Source: Dipteris shenzhenensis (lineage: Eukaryota; Polypodiophyta; Polypodiopsida; Gleicheniales). Taken from it: a DNA stretch of 64,000 nt. The notes beneath the pieces are model-generated. The model was given only the letters and a program-made list of their open reading frames with translations, did not search any database and was not told the DNA's origin. The stretch lies in the NCBI GenBank assembly GCA_047967505.1, contig CM106538.1, one strand, 5' to 3'. The first letter of the stretch is position 1. Each line of letters begins with the position of its first letter. A program made the position numbers and the translations under genes. Below are positions 1 through 11,704 of the stretch, piece after piece.

Positions 1-599
1 CCAACTGTGCGCTCCTGTGAAAGAAGCTTCGATGGCATGCTGGAAACAGTAGAAGACGGAGGCTGGATGTTAAGGAATCAGGGTTGCTGTAGCCAGTGAT
101 GAAATGGGCTTCACGGGCTTGCTCTTATATAGCCACCAATCATAGTCGGTTAGGCTCAATTGGGTGATCGACCTAGTCCGCCCAAAACGGTCGACTGGGG
201 GTCAAAATAGGCCACCGACCATACAATAGAACCGGTGCGCAAAATAGAGCAACTAACCTACGGTTACTGTTCGGCCTAGAGCCAATCTGGGATCTCATCT
301 GAGGCTCCAAACGGGCCCCACAACCCGAGAGTGGGCTGCCCCGAGAAATGCTCCGTCTACCCTCAGTGCGGTCAGTCAAGGGATGCCTTCCCGCACTTGG
401 ATGTAGCCTAGTTAGCGGTGTGCCAACTCTATCTGAAGCTGTCTAGCCATCAGGCCACACATGGCCCCCATCTGGTGTCCAAACCAAGACCTACCGGATA
501 ACCGAGCTCCTCAAATGCCTTCTCCTCATATGGGGGCTTACAAGTAGAGTTAGCTGGTTCCCGCGTAGTTACACGAGAGTGGAGCATTGATATCTAACA
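1..599 (-). repeat. 3' LTR of Copia-1 (partial)
   Basis: This segment aligns along its length with 4720-5323. On the minus strand it begins TGTTAGATATC at 599, next to the polypurine tract. About 129 bases of the LTR end lie outside the window. It carries a TATA-like motif (TATATAAG, minus strand, near 122-131). LTRs supply promoter and polyadenylation signals for the element. Confidence 0.9.
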
Positions 600-611
600 C
601 CCCCCCTCAAT
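600..611 (-). other. Polypurine tract of Copia-1
   Basis: On the minus strand TTGAGGGGGGG directly precedes the LTR start TGTTAGATATC. This is the expected position and composition of the plus-strand DNA primer. The same arrangement is seen at 36617-36627 in the related copy. Confidence 0.8.
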
Positions 612-2360
612 GTCCACCCGCAAGTGAACTTACTTTTCCAGCCCAATGCCAAGTCAATGAAGATGCCTCTCCAGTAAGTCTCTTCCAAGAGCCCTACACC
701 AAGTCGACCTCTCCATCCATGATCGCGTACAAAGTGATATTGAATCTCAATGTGTTTTGTGCGAGTGTGGAACACCGGGTTCTTTGCAATCGCCATGCAA
801 CTTTGATTGTCACATGATAACTGCGTAGGCTTGTTTTGCACTGCACCCATGTCCCGCAAAATCCTCCTCAACCATACTGCCTCGCAACAAGCAAAGCATG
901 CATATACTCAGCCTCGGTAGAAGAAAGAGCAACTATGGGTTGCTTCTTGCTAACCCATGACACAGCTCCAAATCCAAGTGAGAAACAGTAAGGTGTCACT
1001 GATCTCTTGCTGTCCACGTCTCCTGCCCAATTCAAGTCACAGAATCCGGTCAAGATGTTGCCCTTGGTATAGGTGATGCCATAATCAAGTGTGCCTTTGA
1101 TGTATTTCAGCACCCGCATCCCTGCCCTCCAATGGTTCTCCCGGGCTCATTGGAAAACCTGCTTAGTACACCAGTCACACAACTGATGTCCGGCAGTGTG
1201 TTGCACAAGTAAATCAAGCTGCCCACAAGCCTTCTGTACTTGGCTTCATCCACCAGTGGTGATGAATCCTCGTTTGAGAGCTTCGCATCAACCTCCATAG
1301 GGGTACCAACTGTCTCGCACTCAGCCATGCCAAATGCCTTCAGTATCTCTCCAGCATACTTCAGCTATGAAATGAAGATCTGTTTCGGCTCCTGCCAAAC
1401 TTCAATCCCCAAACAGAAATGCATCAGTCCAAGGTCTGTCATTTCAAACTCTCTTCCTAGCAAATGCTTCATCTGCGAGATCTTCTCTTCATGGTTCCCT
1501 GTTATGACAAGGTCGTCCACATAAAGGACCATGATCGTACACCTGTCTCCTTCTTTGAAAATATACAAATTTGCATCAGATGGGCTCCTCCTGAACCCAT
1601 TTCACAGAAGTAGGCATCAATTCACTGGTACCACGCTTGTGGAGCCTGTTTCAGCCTGTAAAGTGCCTTCTTCAGTTTGTAGACTTTACCTTCTGAACCG
1701 GGGATCTCAAAACCTGGTGGTTGTTCCATGTATACCTCCTCCTTCACATCTCCATTCAAAAAGGCGGATTTCACATCCATCTGAAACACGGGCCAACTTC
1801 TATGAATTGTGGTTAGTCGAGCTGTGGGAGCAAAAGTATCTTGATAATCAAAACCATGTACCTATGCAAATCCTTTTGCCACGAGCCGAGCCTTGTACTT
1901 ATCCAACGTGCCGTCGGACTTGTACTTGGTCTTGTACACCCACTTGGTTCCTATTACCTTGTGTTTTGGTGGTCGATCCACAAGGTCCCAAGTGTTGTTC
2001 TTCATTATGGAGCCATACTTTGACTGCATAGCCTCCATCCACCTATCATTGCCCTATGCCTCTTCAAGACACTTGGGTTTATCAGCACGGATGACTTCTG
2101 TCATCAAAGCATAGTTGACCAAGTGTTCCTATGCCCTTCTTTGCTCCTCTAATCTCTTGGACCGCCGGCAGTGTTCGGATGGTTCCTTCTCAATGGCTGG
2201 AGGTTCTCTGCCATCCAAAGGCTGCTTTACCCACTTCGGGAATGGCCATTGCCATTGTGGTTATGCAGACTCTTCTTCATCTTCTTTGTCTTGAATCCTC
2301 CCAAGCACCGTTGGGGGAGTTTGGTCTGCTGTTGGTGGCAGTACTGGATGGATATCCTGG
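600..2360 (-). pseudogene. Copia-1 pol: reverse transcriptase and RNase H (broken)
   Basis: This is the C-terminal half of the Copia polyprotein. The reverse transcriptase active site reads YVDDLVITG (about 1505-1530), followed by the family block with MTDLGLMHFCLGIEVW. RNase H follows with KKQPIVALSSTEAEYM (near 905-960) and ends with the block (Q)NKPTQLSCDNQSCMAIAKNP before the LTR. The frame is cut by stops and shifts, giving separate open pieces at 1365-1568, 1107-1328, 868-1119 and 569-871. Relative to Copia-3 the piece around 690-760 has lost some sequence. No function is expected from this copy. Confidence 0.88.
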
Positions 2361-2436
2361 TCCTAGTTGTCTGGGAAGGAAGCATCCTCCTCCAATTGAT
2401 GCAGCTGTTCTGAGAAGACCACATCGCGACTTACAA

Positions 2437-3918
2437 TTACCTTCTTGGTAATAGGGTTATAGAGACGGTAACCCTTCGCCTCTTCACTAAAGCCCAAGAA
2501 AATACACTTCCGGCTCTTCGGTTCCCATTTGGTCCTGGTAGCATCAGGGACATGCACAAACAGTCACATCCAAAAACTCTGAAATGTGCAGCTAAAGGTT
2601 TCTTACCAGAAAAGGCTTGCAGTGGAGTCATCTCGTTCACAGCCTTCGTGTAGCTACGATCTAGGATGTAAACTGCATTGTTATATGCTTTAGCCCAGAA
2701 AGTCTTTGGCAAATCTTTCCCTTTCATCATACTCCGGCCCATCTTGTGTTCTGCTACTCCATTTTGCTATGATGTATGTGGCGGGGGTTTCTGCCTCTTG
2801 ATTCCGTGACTTTTGCAGTAACTTTCGAATTCAGTCGATGTCAACTCTCCACCTCTGTCTGATCTCAACTTCTTCACCTTCCTCCCCGATTCTTTCTCGA
2901 CCATTACATGCCATTCCTTGAACCTACTGAAAGCCTCGTCTTTTGTCTTCAGGAAGTATATCCATATCCTTCTACTGTAGTCGTCGATCAGCATCATGAA
3001 GTAGTAGGAACCACCCAAAGCTTCCGTCTCCATCTTTCCGCAGAGGTCCGTGTGAATGAGCTCTAGAGGAGCCTTTGCCCTGCTGGCCTCTTTAGGAAAG
3101 GGATGCCGATGCTGCTTGCCCATCATGCAAGCTTCACATACATCGGGCAGATCTGAAATTTCTGGTAGGTCTGCAATCATTCCACTTTTATGAAGGTTTA
3201 GATGACCAAACCTCTCATGCCACAGCTTAGTGTTCTTCACATCCGCTCGAGCACTGAAAGCTGAGAGTTCGTAAATGTTGTTGCACTGTGTACTTTTACC
3301 AACGAGCTTTCCTTGAAGATCCAGAATCTCTGCATCATTCTTATCGAATTGAACTTTGAGGTCCCGATCCGTGATCGCGGAAACGGACAACAAGTTCCTC
3401 TTGATATCTGGCACATAAAGAACATCGGACAACTGTTTTACAACTCCATCTGACTTGAGAGCAATCGTACCTTTTCCTTTTGCTAGACATTTCGCATCAT
3501 TGTCGACTACTACCAGGATGTCATTCCCTGCCGGCTGTAGAGAGGTATACCAATCCTTACGACTGGTCATGTGGCGCGATGCACCACTGTCAATGATCCA
3601 TGGTTCATCCACAGGTATATGAACTGTCTCCGTGCAAATCTCCTCAATTGCGACGAACAGCTCTACTGGTACTGCCTGCGCGCTGTTGCTGGACTCTTTC
3701 TTTACTCTATTCTTCTCATCTGCAATCTTCTTTCGGCACTCATTCTGCTTGTGCCCTGCCTTGTTGCAATAGAAGCACTTGATCTTCTTCTTTCTCTTTT
3801 TATCATCAGAAGAAGATGGGTTACTAGAGTCCTTACCCTTACCTTTCTTTGATCCGGTCCAAAAAGCCGAATCTTCTCCAATCCTTGTCTTTTGACGCAT
3901 CTCCTCCTCCAGAAGCAT
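2437..3918 (-). pseudogene. Copia-1 gag C-terminus, protease and integrase
   Basis: This is a long single frame with one in-frame TAG near 2764-2766, where the family usually has QQNGVAE. Domains in order are a gag zinc knuckle (CFYCNKAGHKQNEC, CX2CX4HX4C); the aspartic protease site WIIDSGASRHMT; the integrase zinc finger (LWHERFGHLN ... CEACMMGK); and the integrase core with HTDLCGKME, SYYFMMLIDDYSRR and LRSDRGGE. The C-terminal integrase piece includes KTFWAKAYNNAVYILDRS and FRVFGCDC. Motifs are well kept, so this is the best-preserved part of the element. The TAG could be a C-to-T change of a CAG glutamine codon. Confidence 0.9.
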
Positions 3919-4542
3919 CGCGCTGAAATCCTCAAAGTTGAGGGGCGGATTTTTGTTTTGCGTATTCAGCGCCGTAACAATACCGTCATACTTTGGTGGG
4001 AGAATCTATATACACCTTTGTGCTAGATTCTCGCTGGTGATGGTGATGCCAACCGCAGTCATCTGATCGCGCAGATTCTTCACCTTGGTGATGAACTTCT
4101 CTACTGCTTCAGACTCAGACACCTTCTCGTTCGCGAGTTGAGTCTCCAGATTCTGAATCTACATCTGATTCATGGTCTCGTACTGATTCTTCAAGACCGT
4201 CCATGCCTCCTCCACTGTGGTGACATGTTGAATTAACCCCATGACGGAATCACTAACACTGCAGACAATAGAACACAACGCATCTGCATTTCTTCTTGTC
4301 CACTCGAGAATCTCATCTGCAGTTGGTACTATCTGTTGTCCTGCATTGGCTGGATCCGGTCTCACAATCGGCCTCACGTCCACCCCAGTAGTAGTGTCCC
4401 AAAGCTCGTATGCGCTTAGGATGGTCTTCATCTTGAACTTCCAGAGTGGATAGTTAGAGCCATCCAACTTTCCGCTTTCGCCAAACGCGGTGGGATTCGC
4501 AGTCTTGCGGGCTGGGCCATCTCTCACAATCTGCTCGTACAT
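3919..4542 (-). pseudogene. Copia-1 gag N-terminal region
   Basis: The start ATG at 4542 lies 30 bases inside the primer site, as usual for plant Copia gag. The piece 4159-4542 contains KLDGSNYPLWKFKMKTIL and EEAWTVLKNQYE, the typical Copia gag (DUF4219/UBN2-type) pattern. A TAG follows at 4156-4158 where Copia-3 has CGG. The rest of gag (ENLA...ILPPKY...NPPLNFEDF) continues with more stops to the zinc knuckle at 3800. Gag would form the virus-like particle. Confidence 0.85.
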
Positions 4543-4572
4543 AGAAACACACTACCAAATCTTCTTGCTAGA

Positions 4573-4590
4573 GTCTAGGCTCTGATACCA
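4573..4590 (-). other. Primer binding site of Copia-1 (tRNA-iMet type)
   Basis: On the minus strand TGGTATCAGAGCCTAGAC directly follows the 5' LTR end (...CTTACA). It is complementary to the 3' end of plant initiator methionine tRNA, the standard primer for plant Copia elements. It fixes the inner boundary of the 5' LTR at 4591. Confidence 0.88.
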
Positions 4591-5323
4591 TGTAAGAAAA
4601 TAATAATACGTCTGTGCTCAACAGATAACAGGATCTCGTACGCAAGAGAGAAAACAAGATAGTATGGAGAATCAAAATTTTGATTACTGTAGAGCTGATA
4701 CAATAGATGGCGCTGCCTCCCAACCGTGCGCTCCTGTGAAAGAAGCTTCGATGGTGTGCTGGAAACAGTGGAAGACGGAGGCTAGATGCTAAGGAATCAG
4801 GGTTGCTGTAGCCCTTGATGAAATGGGCTTCACGGGCTTGCTCTTATATAGCCACCAGTCGTAGTCGGTTAGGCTCAATTGGGTGACCGACCTAGTCCAC
4901 CCAAAACGGTCGATTGGGGGTCGGTCCTGAAATAGGCCACCGACCATATGATAGAACCGGTGCGCAAAATAGAGCAACTGACCTACGGACACCATTCGGC
5001 CCAGAGCCATCTAGGATCATCTGAGGCTGCAAATCGGGCCCCGTTACCCGAGAGTGGGCTGCCCCGGGAAATGCTCCGTCTACCCTCAGTGCGGTCAGTT
5101 AAGGGATGCCTTCCCGCACTTGCATGTAGCCTAGTTGGCGGTGTGCCAACTCTATCTAAAGCCGTCCAACCATCAGGCCACACATGGCCCCCATCTGGTG
5201 TCCAAACCAGGACCTACCGGATAACTGAGCTACTCAAATGCCTTCTCCTCATATGGGGGGCTTACAAGTAGAGTTAGCTGGTTCCCGTGTAGTTACACGA
5301 GAGTGGAGCATTGATATCTAACA
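4591..5323 (-). repeat. 5' LTR of Copia-1
   Basis: This LTR is 733 bp, starting TGTTAGATATC (minus strand, 5323) and ending in TTACA at 4591. A TATA-like TATATAAG lies near 4840-4852 on the minus strand and would drive the element. The same LTR family occurs at 1-599 and 35893-36616. Confidence 0.92.
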
Positions 5324-5728
5324 TAGGGTTTCTAAACTAGTTTTCTCTCCTATTATCCAAGCTGTAATTGTTCACATATTCTAATATGTCAAATCAAGCC
5401 GTCTTGACATACTCAATGATGTAATCCAATGGGATCTTTGCCATCTTTGAAGACCTGTGTACCAATAGATTCCCCACACATTACATTGATTAATATGATA
5501 GGTTAGTTGTATGATAGTTATGGCTAGAGGAGGTAGGCATTGGCAAGGAAATGCATTTTGGTTGGTTTAGGATTGACTGCAACCCCCACAAAATATAACC
5601 TTTAGTAAATACGAAACAACCACCGCGCTTGTTTCAGTAAATCCCAATCAATAAATCCCAAACAAGGGAAAATGTAAATCCCAAATAGTATAGTAATCCC
5701 AAACAACCACCGAGCTTGTTTTAGTGAC
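5324..5728. other. Non-coding spacer with a short tandem duplication
   Basis: No gene is seen. A segment with CAACCACCGCGCTTGTTTCA at about 5621-5641 is repeated with changes at about 5703-5724, with several AAATCCCAA-type motifs between the copies. This looks like a small degenerate repeat. Confidence 0.5.
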
Positions 5729-6205
5729 AATGACTATGCATGAGGGACCATCTAATTCATAGGTTCAAATTAGCATTTAGTTGGAATCAGACCGTAAGAA
5801 AAATGGTTGTGCATGAGGGACCATCTAATTCACAGGCTCAAATTAGCATTGAGCCGGCGCAGACTATAATAACAATGACTTTGCATGGGGAACCATCTAG
5901 TTCACAAGCTTAGATTAGCATTCAGTTGGTTCATCAGGCTGTAATAATAATAGTTCTCATTCTTATGACCGAGAACTATTGTTATTACAATCTGATGAAC
6001 CGACTCAATGCGAATCTGATGTCCTATTTTGATCTTGCCTTTCTTTAGTCGAATGTCATAACAATGACTTTGCATGAGGGGCCATCTAGTCACAGGCTCA
6101 GATTAGCATTTAGTCAGAATCAGACTATAATAACAATGACTTTTCATGAAGGACCATCTAATTCGCACGCTCAGATTAGCATTAAGATAGACTATAAGAA
6201 CATAT
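5729..6205. repeat. 72-bp minisatellite with one inverted unit
   Basis: Units of about 72 bp start at 5729, 5802, 5873, 6063 and 6135, each opening AATGACT(T)TGCATGAGGGA and containing ATTAGCATT(T)AGT. Between the third and fourth direct units the sequence runs in the opposite orientation, which makes a foldback with 34-bp arms at 5925-5958 and 5971-6004 around a 12-base loop. Confidence 0.8.
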
Positions 6206-6689
6206 CAGACTATTATAATTTTTTGATTACCGAGAAATTCTCCCATGGCAACCATCTAATCGCATGCCATGGCTAGACGACTGCGTTGTTGATGATGATA
6301 AGATTGTGTCTCATTATTACGCCAATGTGGCAATCATGGTGTCGAAAAAACTTTCGATGAGAGTGCGGGTCCGCACAAAATTCAAAATCTCACCCACCAA
6401 CGCATCGCATCGCGGTCCCAAAATGGCCCCGAAAATTGTTTTGCAATTGGCTACACCCAAGCAAATGTTGACCCTCTATCTAGTCAACGGTTTGAGTATT
6501 GTCGTGTATTGATGCATTGGATAGTACGCTCATTGGTTGTTCTCCCTTAAAGCCACATTAGCCTTTAAGTGGGTGGTTGTGGGGTTAAAGGCCCATGTGC
6601 CTAGGTAACCCCGGTTATACAGATGTCCATATATTCAAACATATAAATAAGATCATACAGATGATTAGGGTGATCTTGTACCCACCAAA
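6206..6689. other. No recognised gene
   Basis: An 82-codon open frame at 6264-6512 (plus) has no motif I recognise and no splice or start context in its favour. I treat the stretch as non-coding. Confidence 0.4.
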
Positions 6690-7026
6690 CCACTAGCTCT
6701 TGTTTTGCTCCTTCTCTCCCTTCCTGTAGGTTTTCGTTGTGCGCTCATGCAAAGTTTCCTTCTTCTTCCTTGTCATTTGTCTTGTGATTGCCCCTACTCC
6801 CTTGCTCCCATGCCCTTTCCTCATGCTCTCTCCTCCCTTCCTTCTCCCTCTCCCCTCTCTCTCCCCTTCCCCATGGAGTCACTTGCACATAATTTGGTAG
6901 ACGCTTGGGTGACAAAAGTGGGTGGTTTGTGCATATGGAGCTCCCACAAGGAGTTGTTCAAGAGTAGAGGCTTCAATAGCATCCCTCAAGATCCCCATGA
7001 CATGTGAGTCAGTGCCAGAGACTACA
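6690..7026 (+). repeat. Diverged LTR-like segment related to the Gypsy element at 44396-56416
   Basis: The segment has the same order of landmarks as the end of the 44396-45310 LTR: a long C/T tract rich in CTCCCCTCTC, a stretch around CACAAGGAGTTG, then GACATGTGAGTCA and a terminal GACTACACA. I infer a remnant LTR of a related family. The left limit is not clear and no coding sequence of its own follows: the neighbouring integrase fragment is on the other strand. Confidence 0.5.
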
Positions 7027-7311
7027 CAGATTGCCTTTGCTTTAGCTTGCTTAGGAGCATAATCAGTTGCAACAATCACATATTTATTTTGATTTATAGT
7101 TGTTTTGAAAGGACCAATGAAGTTTTGGCCCCATCTGCATATGATCTAGTGGAAGCATCCTTCTTGTACACTGGCAAGCATTACACTGAACTAATAAAGG
7201 CATGGGCATCTCAAAATAGTGTACTCCACCATAGTCCTGCCTGCAAAACTTTTCAAGCTCTGAGGTCTCTTGCAAAACAACCTCCAATAAGGCCTTTAGG
7301 AGCCTCAGCAA
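7027..7311 (-). pseudogene. Ty3/Gypsy integrase fragment
   Basis: Read on the minus strand with frameshifts, the fragment shows the integrase zinc-finger region (GGCFARDL, KVLQAGLWW, then CNACQ and MLPLDHMQMGP) and the start of the catalytic core (KYVIVATDYAPKQAKAKAI, where the family usually has YVIVATDYATKWAEA). It stops at about 7030, where the LTR-like segment begins. The rest of integrase and all of RT are missing. This is a deletion relic. Confidence 0.75.
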
Positions 7312-7356
7312 GCACCATGGGTCGCTCGTGGGGACTCAACACTTTCAGTGTGTCAC

Positions 7357-7376
7357 TCCCCAGCAGAATCGCCAAA
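7357..7376 (-). other. Gypsy primer binding site (tRNA-Arg-like)
   Basis: On the minus strand TTTGGCGATTCTGCTGGGGA follows an LTR end (...GCCATTAACA). It resembles the complement of a tRNA-Arg 3' end, as used by Tat/Ogre-type Gypsy elements. Its plus strand could be mistaken for a tRNA 3' end, but no cloverleaf surrounds it. Only about 50 bases separate it from integrase sequence, so gag to RNase H have been deleted. Confidence 0.6.
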
Positions 7377-7900
7377 TGTTAATGGCTTTTAGTCCTGTTT
7401 TCAAGTTAACTAGCTATCACTCTTGACCAAGTTCCTGAGCACACAAGCATACAACGAAGATGCTCACTCTTGCAATCTGCAGGTTGTTGTGCAAGGCTGA
7501 AAGTCATCATGGAAACAAGAGAAATAGATGTCAAAAACTTACAAAGGGGCAACACATCGAGCATGCAAACTGTATGAAATGGAAAGAGACAGACAATTGT
7601 AGAAACCCAGTATCAATTATATCATGAAAAAATCCTTTGATACAATAGCTCGTACCTGCTCAGTCACAACAGTTCCACTCAATAGTCACTCGGACTCACT
7701 CGCCCTAGGCGTCGATCGTCTTAGAAGCTCTATGAGCCCTTACACAATAGCCTATCTCTCTGAAATCTCCCACTAACTACTTACTACCTACTTTCTATTA
7801 CAATTGAATACTTTATCTAAAGGAAAGCTTGCATACTTCCTAAGGCGAGTTCACTGCCTTCTAAACTACCATAGCTAATTTGATGAACCACATTCTGACA
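7377..7900 (-). repeat. Candidate Gypsy LTR
   Basis: The 3' boundary (7377) is set by the primer site. On the minus strand the segment could begin TGTCAGAATG at 7900 and end ATTAACA at 7377 (524 bp). A second possible start, TGTACAGTTAG at 8082, cannot be ruled out. No second LTR copy was found in the window. Confidence 0.45.
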
Positions 7901-8424
7901 TTGGCTGGCCTTGCTGGAATCTTGCCTCACACTGAATCTTTGGAGCTTGCACTCGTCAACACCGCCGGCATCTTGGTTGCTTCGACATCGCCTACCACCT
8001 CAGCTTGGTAGTCTCAGTTCTACATGATTTCACCAAACCTGAGCTGCCTGTTAACTAGGGGTTAACAATGACTAACTGTACACTACTTGAATGAAACTTA
8101 ATTACATATATTCCAACCCTTAGGGTTTGTGTAAGCGGTATCCCTTGTGAATACTCTCCCTCCTATTGAGATTGCCAAATGGGTGGCTACAAAGGGCTTA
8201 TTTTTCTCGGGAGAGGGGTGTTATGTGTTGCTTATGGTTTCATTGCACGAGTGTGAATTCTTCTTTGGCCTCTATGCATTTGAATTCTCTTTGGTTCTAC
8301 GCAAGATTAGACACAAGCTCACCTTTGTAGGAGGTGGGAAAGTGCATGCAAGTGAATCATTTCGGTGGTCTCCCACTATCACATGCTAGCTCCTTCTCTC
8401 CCAAAGTAAACTTAATTCATTCGA

Positions 8425-8482
8425 CACCTCCCCCTCTCCCGTCTCCCCCTCTCCCCTCTCCCTCTCTCCCCCTCTCCCCTCA
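8425..8482. repeat. CCCCTCTC-type microsatellite
   Basis: Imperfect repeats of CCCCTCTCC fill this stretch. It is a simple polypyrimidine tract with no coding signal. Confidence 0.7.
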
Positions 8483-9528
8483 AGCTACCCCTGTACCCCC
8501 GTGACCTCTGAGGCATGCTAGAGATTGAAGCCCTTCCTGTCCCCCCAAGTTTTATCTCCCTATTCACTTTCTCCCCATCTCCTCGCTTTGGAGGGCCTTC
8601 CTCTTGCTATGGCTATTAATGTACCTCACTCCATAATGACGGGCTTGTGTGGTGATGCCCCCCAAGCTACCCAATCTCCACTATTGCACTCTTCAAGCAC
8701 TCTTAGTGAAGTGATGAGGGCTTTGAATATTTCATTTTAGCAGGATACCTTAATTGAGTGATAGTTTATCCACAAGAGTGGATCCGAGCCATCTATGTAG
8801 CTTGCGTGGCCACCTATGTGTCTAAATTCCTTTGTTCCATAACCTAATTATTCCTCTACGTGCTTTCCTTTGGCATTCGAATGGCTATCTGCTTGGATCA
8901 TTTGGTGTTTTTCTTATCACTTCTGCACATTGGATAGCGTTTCTTCACAAAAGATTCTAGGCCCATTAAGGTGACTCAATTGCTTGGCTTAAATTTCTAA
9001 TTATTTCTAAGGGTAATAGTTAATTGCAAGGCATTTTCTTTCGTGTAGGAGATTTGGAGTCTTGTAGTTCCTTGAATTAGCTCTCACTAGCAGCTCGTTG
9101 AGTGTTTTAATAAAGAAAGGGGATTATAGACTTAGTTGTTAATATTTGTAATAGGCCATTTGGGTATTTGCTACAATGTTATGCTTGTGGGATTGGTCTT
9201 TTTCCCTAACACATAAGAGTGTCCTTTGTTTCTATTTGTGCATCACGAGTATAAAGTTTGTCCCTTGAAGGCCTTGGGCATATCACTCCATATGTAACTA
9301 GAAACCAACATAGTGTTTAGAGAAACCCTCTTGGCTCTCATCGGAGCTTGAATGCTACAAACAAGCCCCAAGAGGGGTGAAATAAAGTGTGCCTTTGCTT
9401 GGTGTAGCTCATGGCCTTGGTCCCTACAAGGTCACGTCATATCCTTCCCTACATGGGGATGGCATTGAATGCCGGGCCGTCCCCATAGAAAACTTGCACC
9501 ATGTACTCCTTTTTCAAACATTTTTGCT

Positions 9529-9632
9529 CTCAACAGTATCCTAGACCACTTGCATTGCACCTTTACTTATGTGGGAGATTCTCAACATTATCCTAGACCA
9601 CTTGCCTTGCACCTTTGCATATGTGGACCATT
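9529..9632. repeat. 52-bp tandem duplication
   Basis: The segment starting CTCAACAGTATCCTAGACCA at 9529 is repeated at 9581 with a few changes, both copies ending near TATGTGG. It is a local duplication without coding signal. Confidence 0.65.
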
Positions 9633-11704
9633 GGACTTCACTCGCGCCATCTGCAAGCTTCAATTCTTCCAGCTACAGTTCAAGTTTTTATATTTTTTGT
9701 TGGATTTTATTGGCTAAAAGCAAGTCTACGAGCACAAGGGGCTAGCACCCTGAGAGTCATCTGCCGGTCCTCATTGGAAGCTGAGGTAGGGGGCCTATAC
9801 TTCCCTTAGACTAGCTTCACAAGGGAGTTTTGCATTTAACGGGGCAGTCCCCATAGCATTCTTCATTAGCCCTGCACAAAAGACAATTTGGGGGGTGCCT
9901 GGAGGTCCTACATTAGATTCATATGGGTTGGGGCCAATTTTGAAAAGGGAGTAGAAGGTTAGTGAGTGCGGGTAGAGGGGTTGTAATAGTACGTTCCCAC
10001 GCTTGGGAAACCCAACAAAAATGTTGGAAATGCCTGAGCTGTGAACCCTTCCCCTTGTATGGCCCAGGAATTTAGGAACGCCTACAATGCTGCGGTGGAG
10101 ACTGGGAAAATTCCTTTGCACTTGAGCATTACGGGGTTAGCTTAAAAAAAAACGATGCATGGGAGCTCATATACAGCTCCAAAGTAACAACAATAGCAAG
10201 CCGAAGGCAAATTTTACTCCATGGCTCTCGAGGAAATGCATGCTAGGCCATGTGGCATATTTGAGAACGGTGGGAAAGCCCCCTAAACTAGATAACTTGC
10301 CTATGGGGACACCTTGAGTCCATTGGACCATCATCTCGCGTCCATGTGACAGCACCTTGAAAAGATGGGCTATGGGGACGACCTCTATAATAAGAGCAAG
10401 TTCACATGGCTATGCAAGTGCTCATGAGGCACTAGCGATGGGGCTGTCGGGTTGTATGTTGGTTTTGTTGCACACTTTGGAGCAGCAGAGCGCGTATCAC
10501 CTGCTGGCTTCGAGGAGGCTGACGAACAAACAATTCTATCTTGACCTCCATCAAACAGTATCTTCTCTCCATCCGTCAAAGAATAGCCTTGGTTTTCATT
10601 AGCTGGAGCAGCGAATCTTAACCATTTGGATTATCATACATCGTTGATGGCAGTAACAGCTTGGATCAATGATTCACTCACTTGTTCTTCCCGCTACGGA
10701 CGCAGGTCTACACTCTCGAATTTCTAGAGAGGTATATTGCTGCCGCTGCCTGCACGCTTCCGTAAACCTTTTGCAGACGGCCGCATTTAATAATACTCAA
10801 AAGCTGGAGCTCGTCGAAATCGGGATGCGCTCCCACATCATCAATGAAGAAAAAGGTTGATACGCGGACCGGAGTTTAAACCAAGGTCCATGACCTTATT
10901 GACGAGTCAAAAAAGCGCATAACACACCCTAAATAGTAAACCCCAGGGCTTCCTCAAATTTTTGCAATTTTACATTCGTTGCGAGGAAAAGGCACTTGGG
11001 CCGCGGGCGGCTGCCGCCACGTCTGTTGAGAAGAGGATCGTGGTGCCCCTGCGGATTTGAGACAAGGTTCATTTACGGAACCACGACTTCCAAGGAGTTG
11101 GGCAGCAGCAGCGGCAATCAAGATTCATCAAGAGAGAACATGGAGTGATGGTAAAGTCGGAACAACCCAAATGAGCGAGTAGTGACAAGATGTCCGAGAG
11201 GAGGGAATGAAGAGCAGAGACGTGGAGATGCGAAGGGCGAGCGACGCATCATAAAAATCATCAAGCAAGGGAGCTGGTGCAGGAATTGAGTTCAGCAAAG
11301 GCAGAATTTGAGAGGGTAAAGGGGTTAGCAGAAATTTCACCAAGGAAGCATTTTTCACCGCTAGGTTAGGGGGAAGGGGTAAAAGTAGAGGAGCTGATGG
11401 CGGCAGGGCACGTTGGGTGGTACAGTCATTGACCAAGAAAGCGGTGGAGGGTTGCCAAATTCAGCAGAGCTTTTGTCGATTGTGTGTTTGGGTGCCCGTC
11501 TTGTTGTGTGCATGGGAGAGTCCCCCATGCAATGCACCTCGCCTCCCTCTCTTCTGCGTCGCCTCATCCAACTTAGTAGCATCCCCATCGCCCTCTTTCT
11601 TCCTTCTTGCTCCTCGTTTCTATCTTGTTTTCCAGCCAGATCTTCCCCATTGACCATCCTTGCTTCCTCGCCGCTTTCCCACATCAGTGGATCGTTCATC
11701 AAAC

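Larger units (their letters stand above)
1..5323 (-). mobile_element. Copia-1: near-complete decayed Ty1/Copia retrotransposon
   Basis: The element reads on the minus strand as 5' LTR (4591-5323), primer site, gag, protease, integrase, reverse transcriptase, RNase H, polypurine tract and 3' LTR (1-599, cut by the window edge). This gag-PR-INT-RT-RH order is diagnostic of Ty1/Copia. All domains are visible, but the reading frame is broken by several stops and frameshifts, so the copy cannot act on its own. The two LTRs differ roughly every 15-20 bases by eye, which suggests an old insertion. The outer flank at 5324 begins TAGGG; the matching target duplication would lie left of the window. A second family member lies at 35893-39553. 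Confidence 0.93.
7901..11704. other. Intergenic, no recognised gene
   Basis: I read both strands and recognise no protein family. Notable items are a C/T-rich microsatellite near 8425-8482 and a 52-bp tandem duplication at 9529-9632. The part from about 11400 to 11704 is presumably promoter and 5' UTR of the gene that follows. Confidence 0.4.

Noticed and set aside
7357-7376. Possible tRNA gene 3' end
   Set aside because: Only the last 18 or so bases match a tRNA; there is no cloverleaf, and the position beside an LTR end marks it as a primer binding site.
9795-10121. 108-codon minus-strand open frame
   Set aside because: No recognisable motif, no splice context and nothing comparable nearby; length alone is not sufficient.
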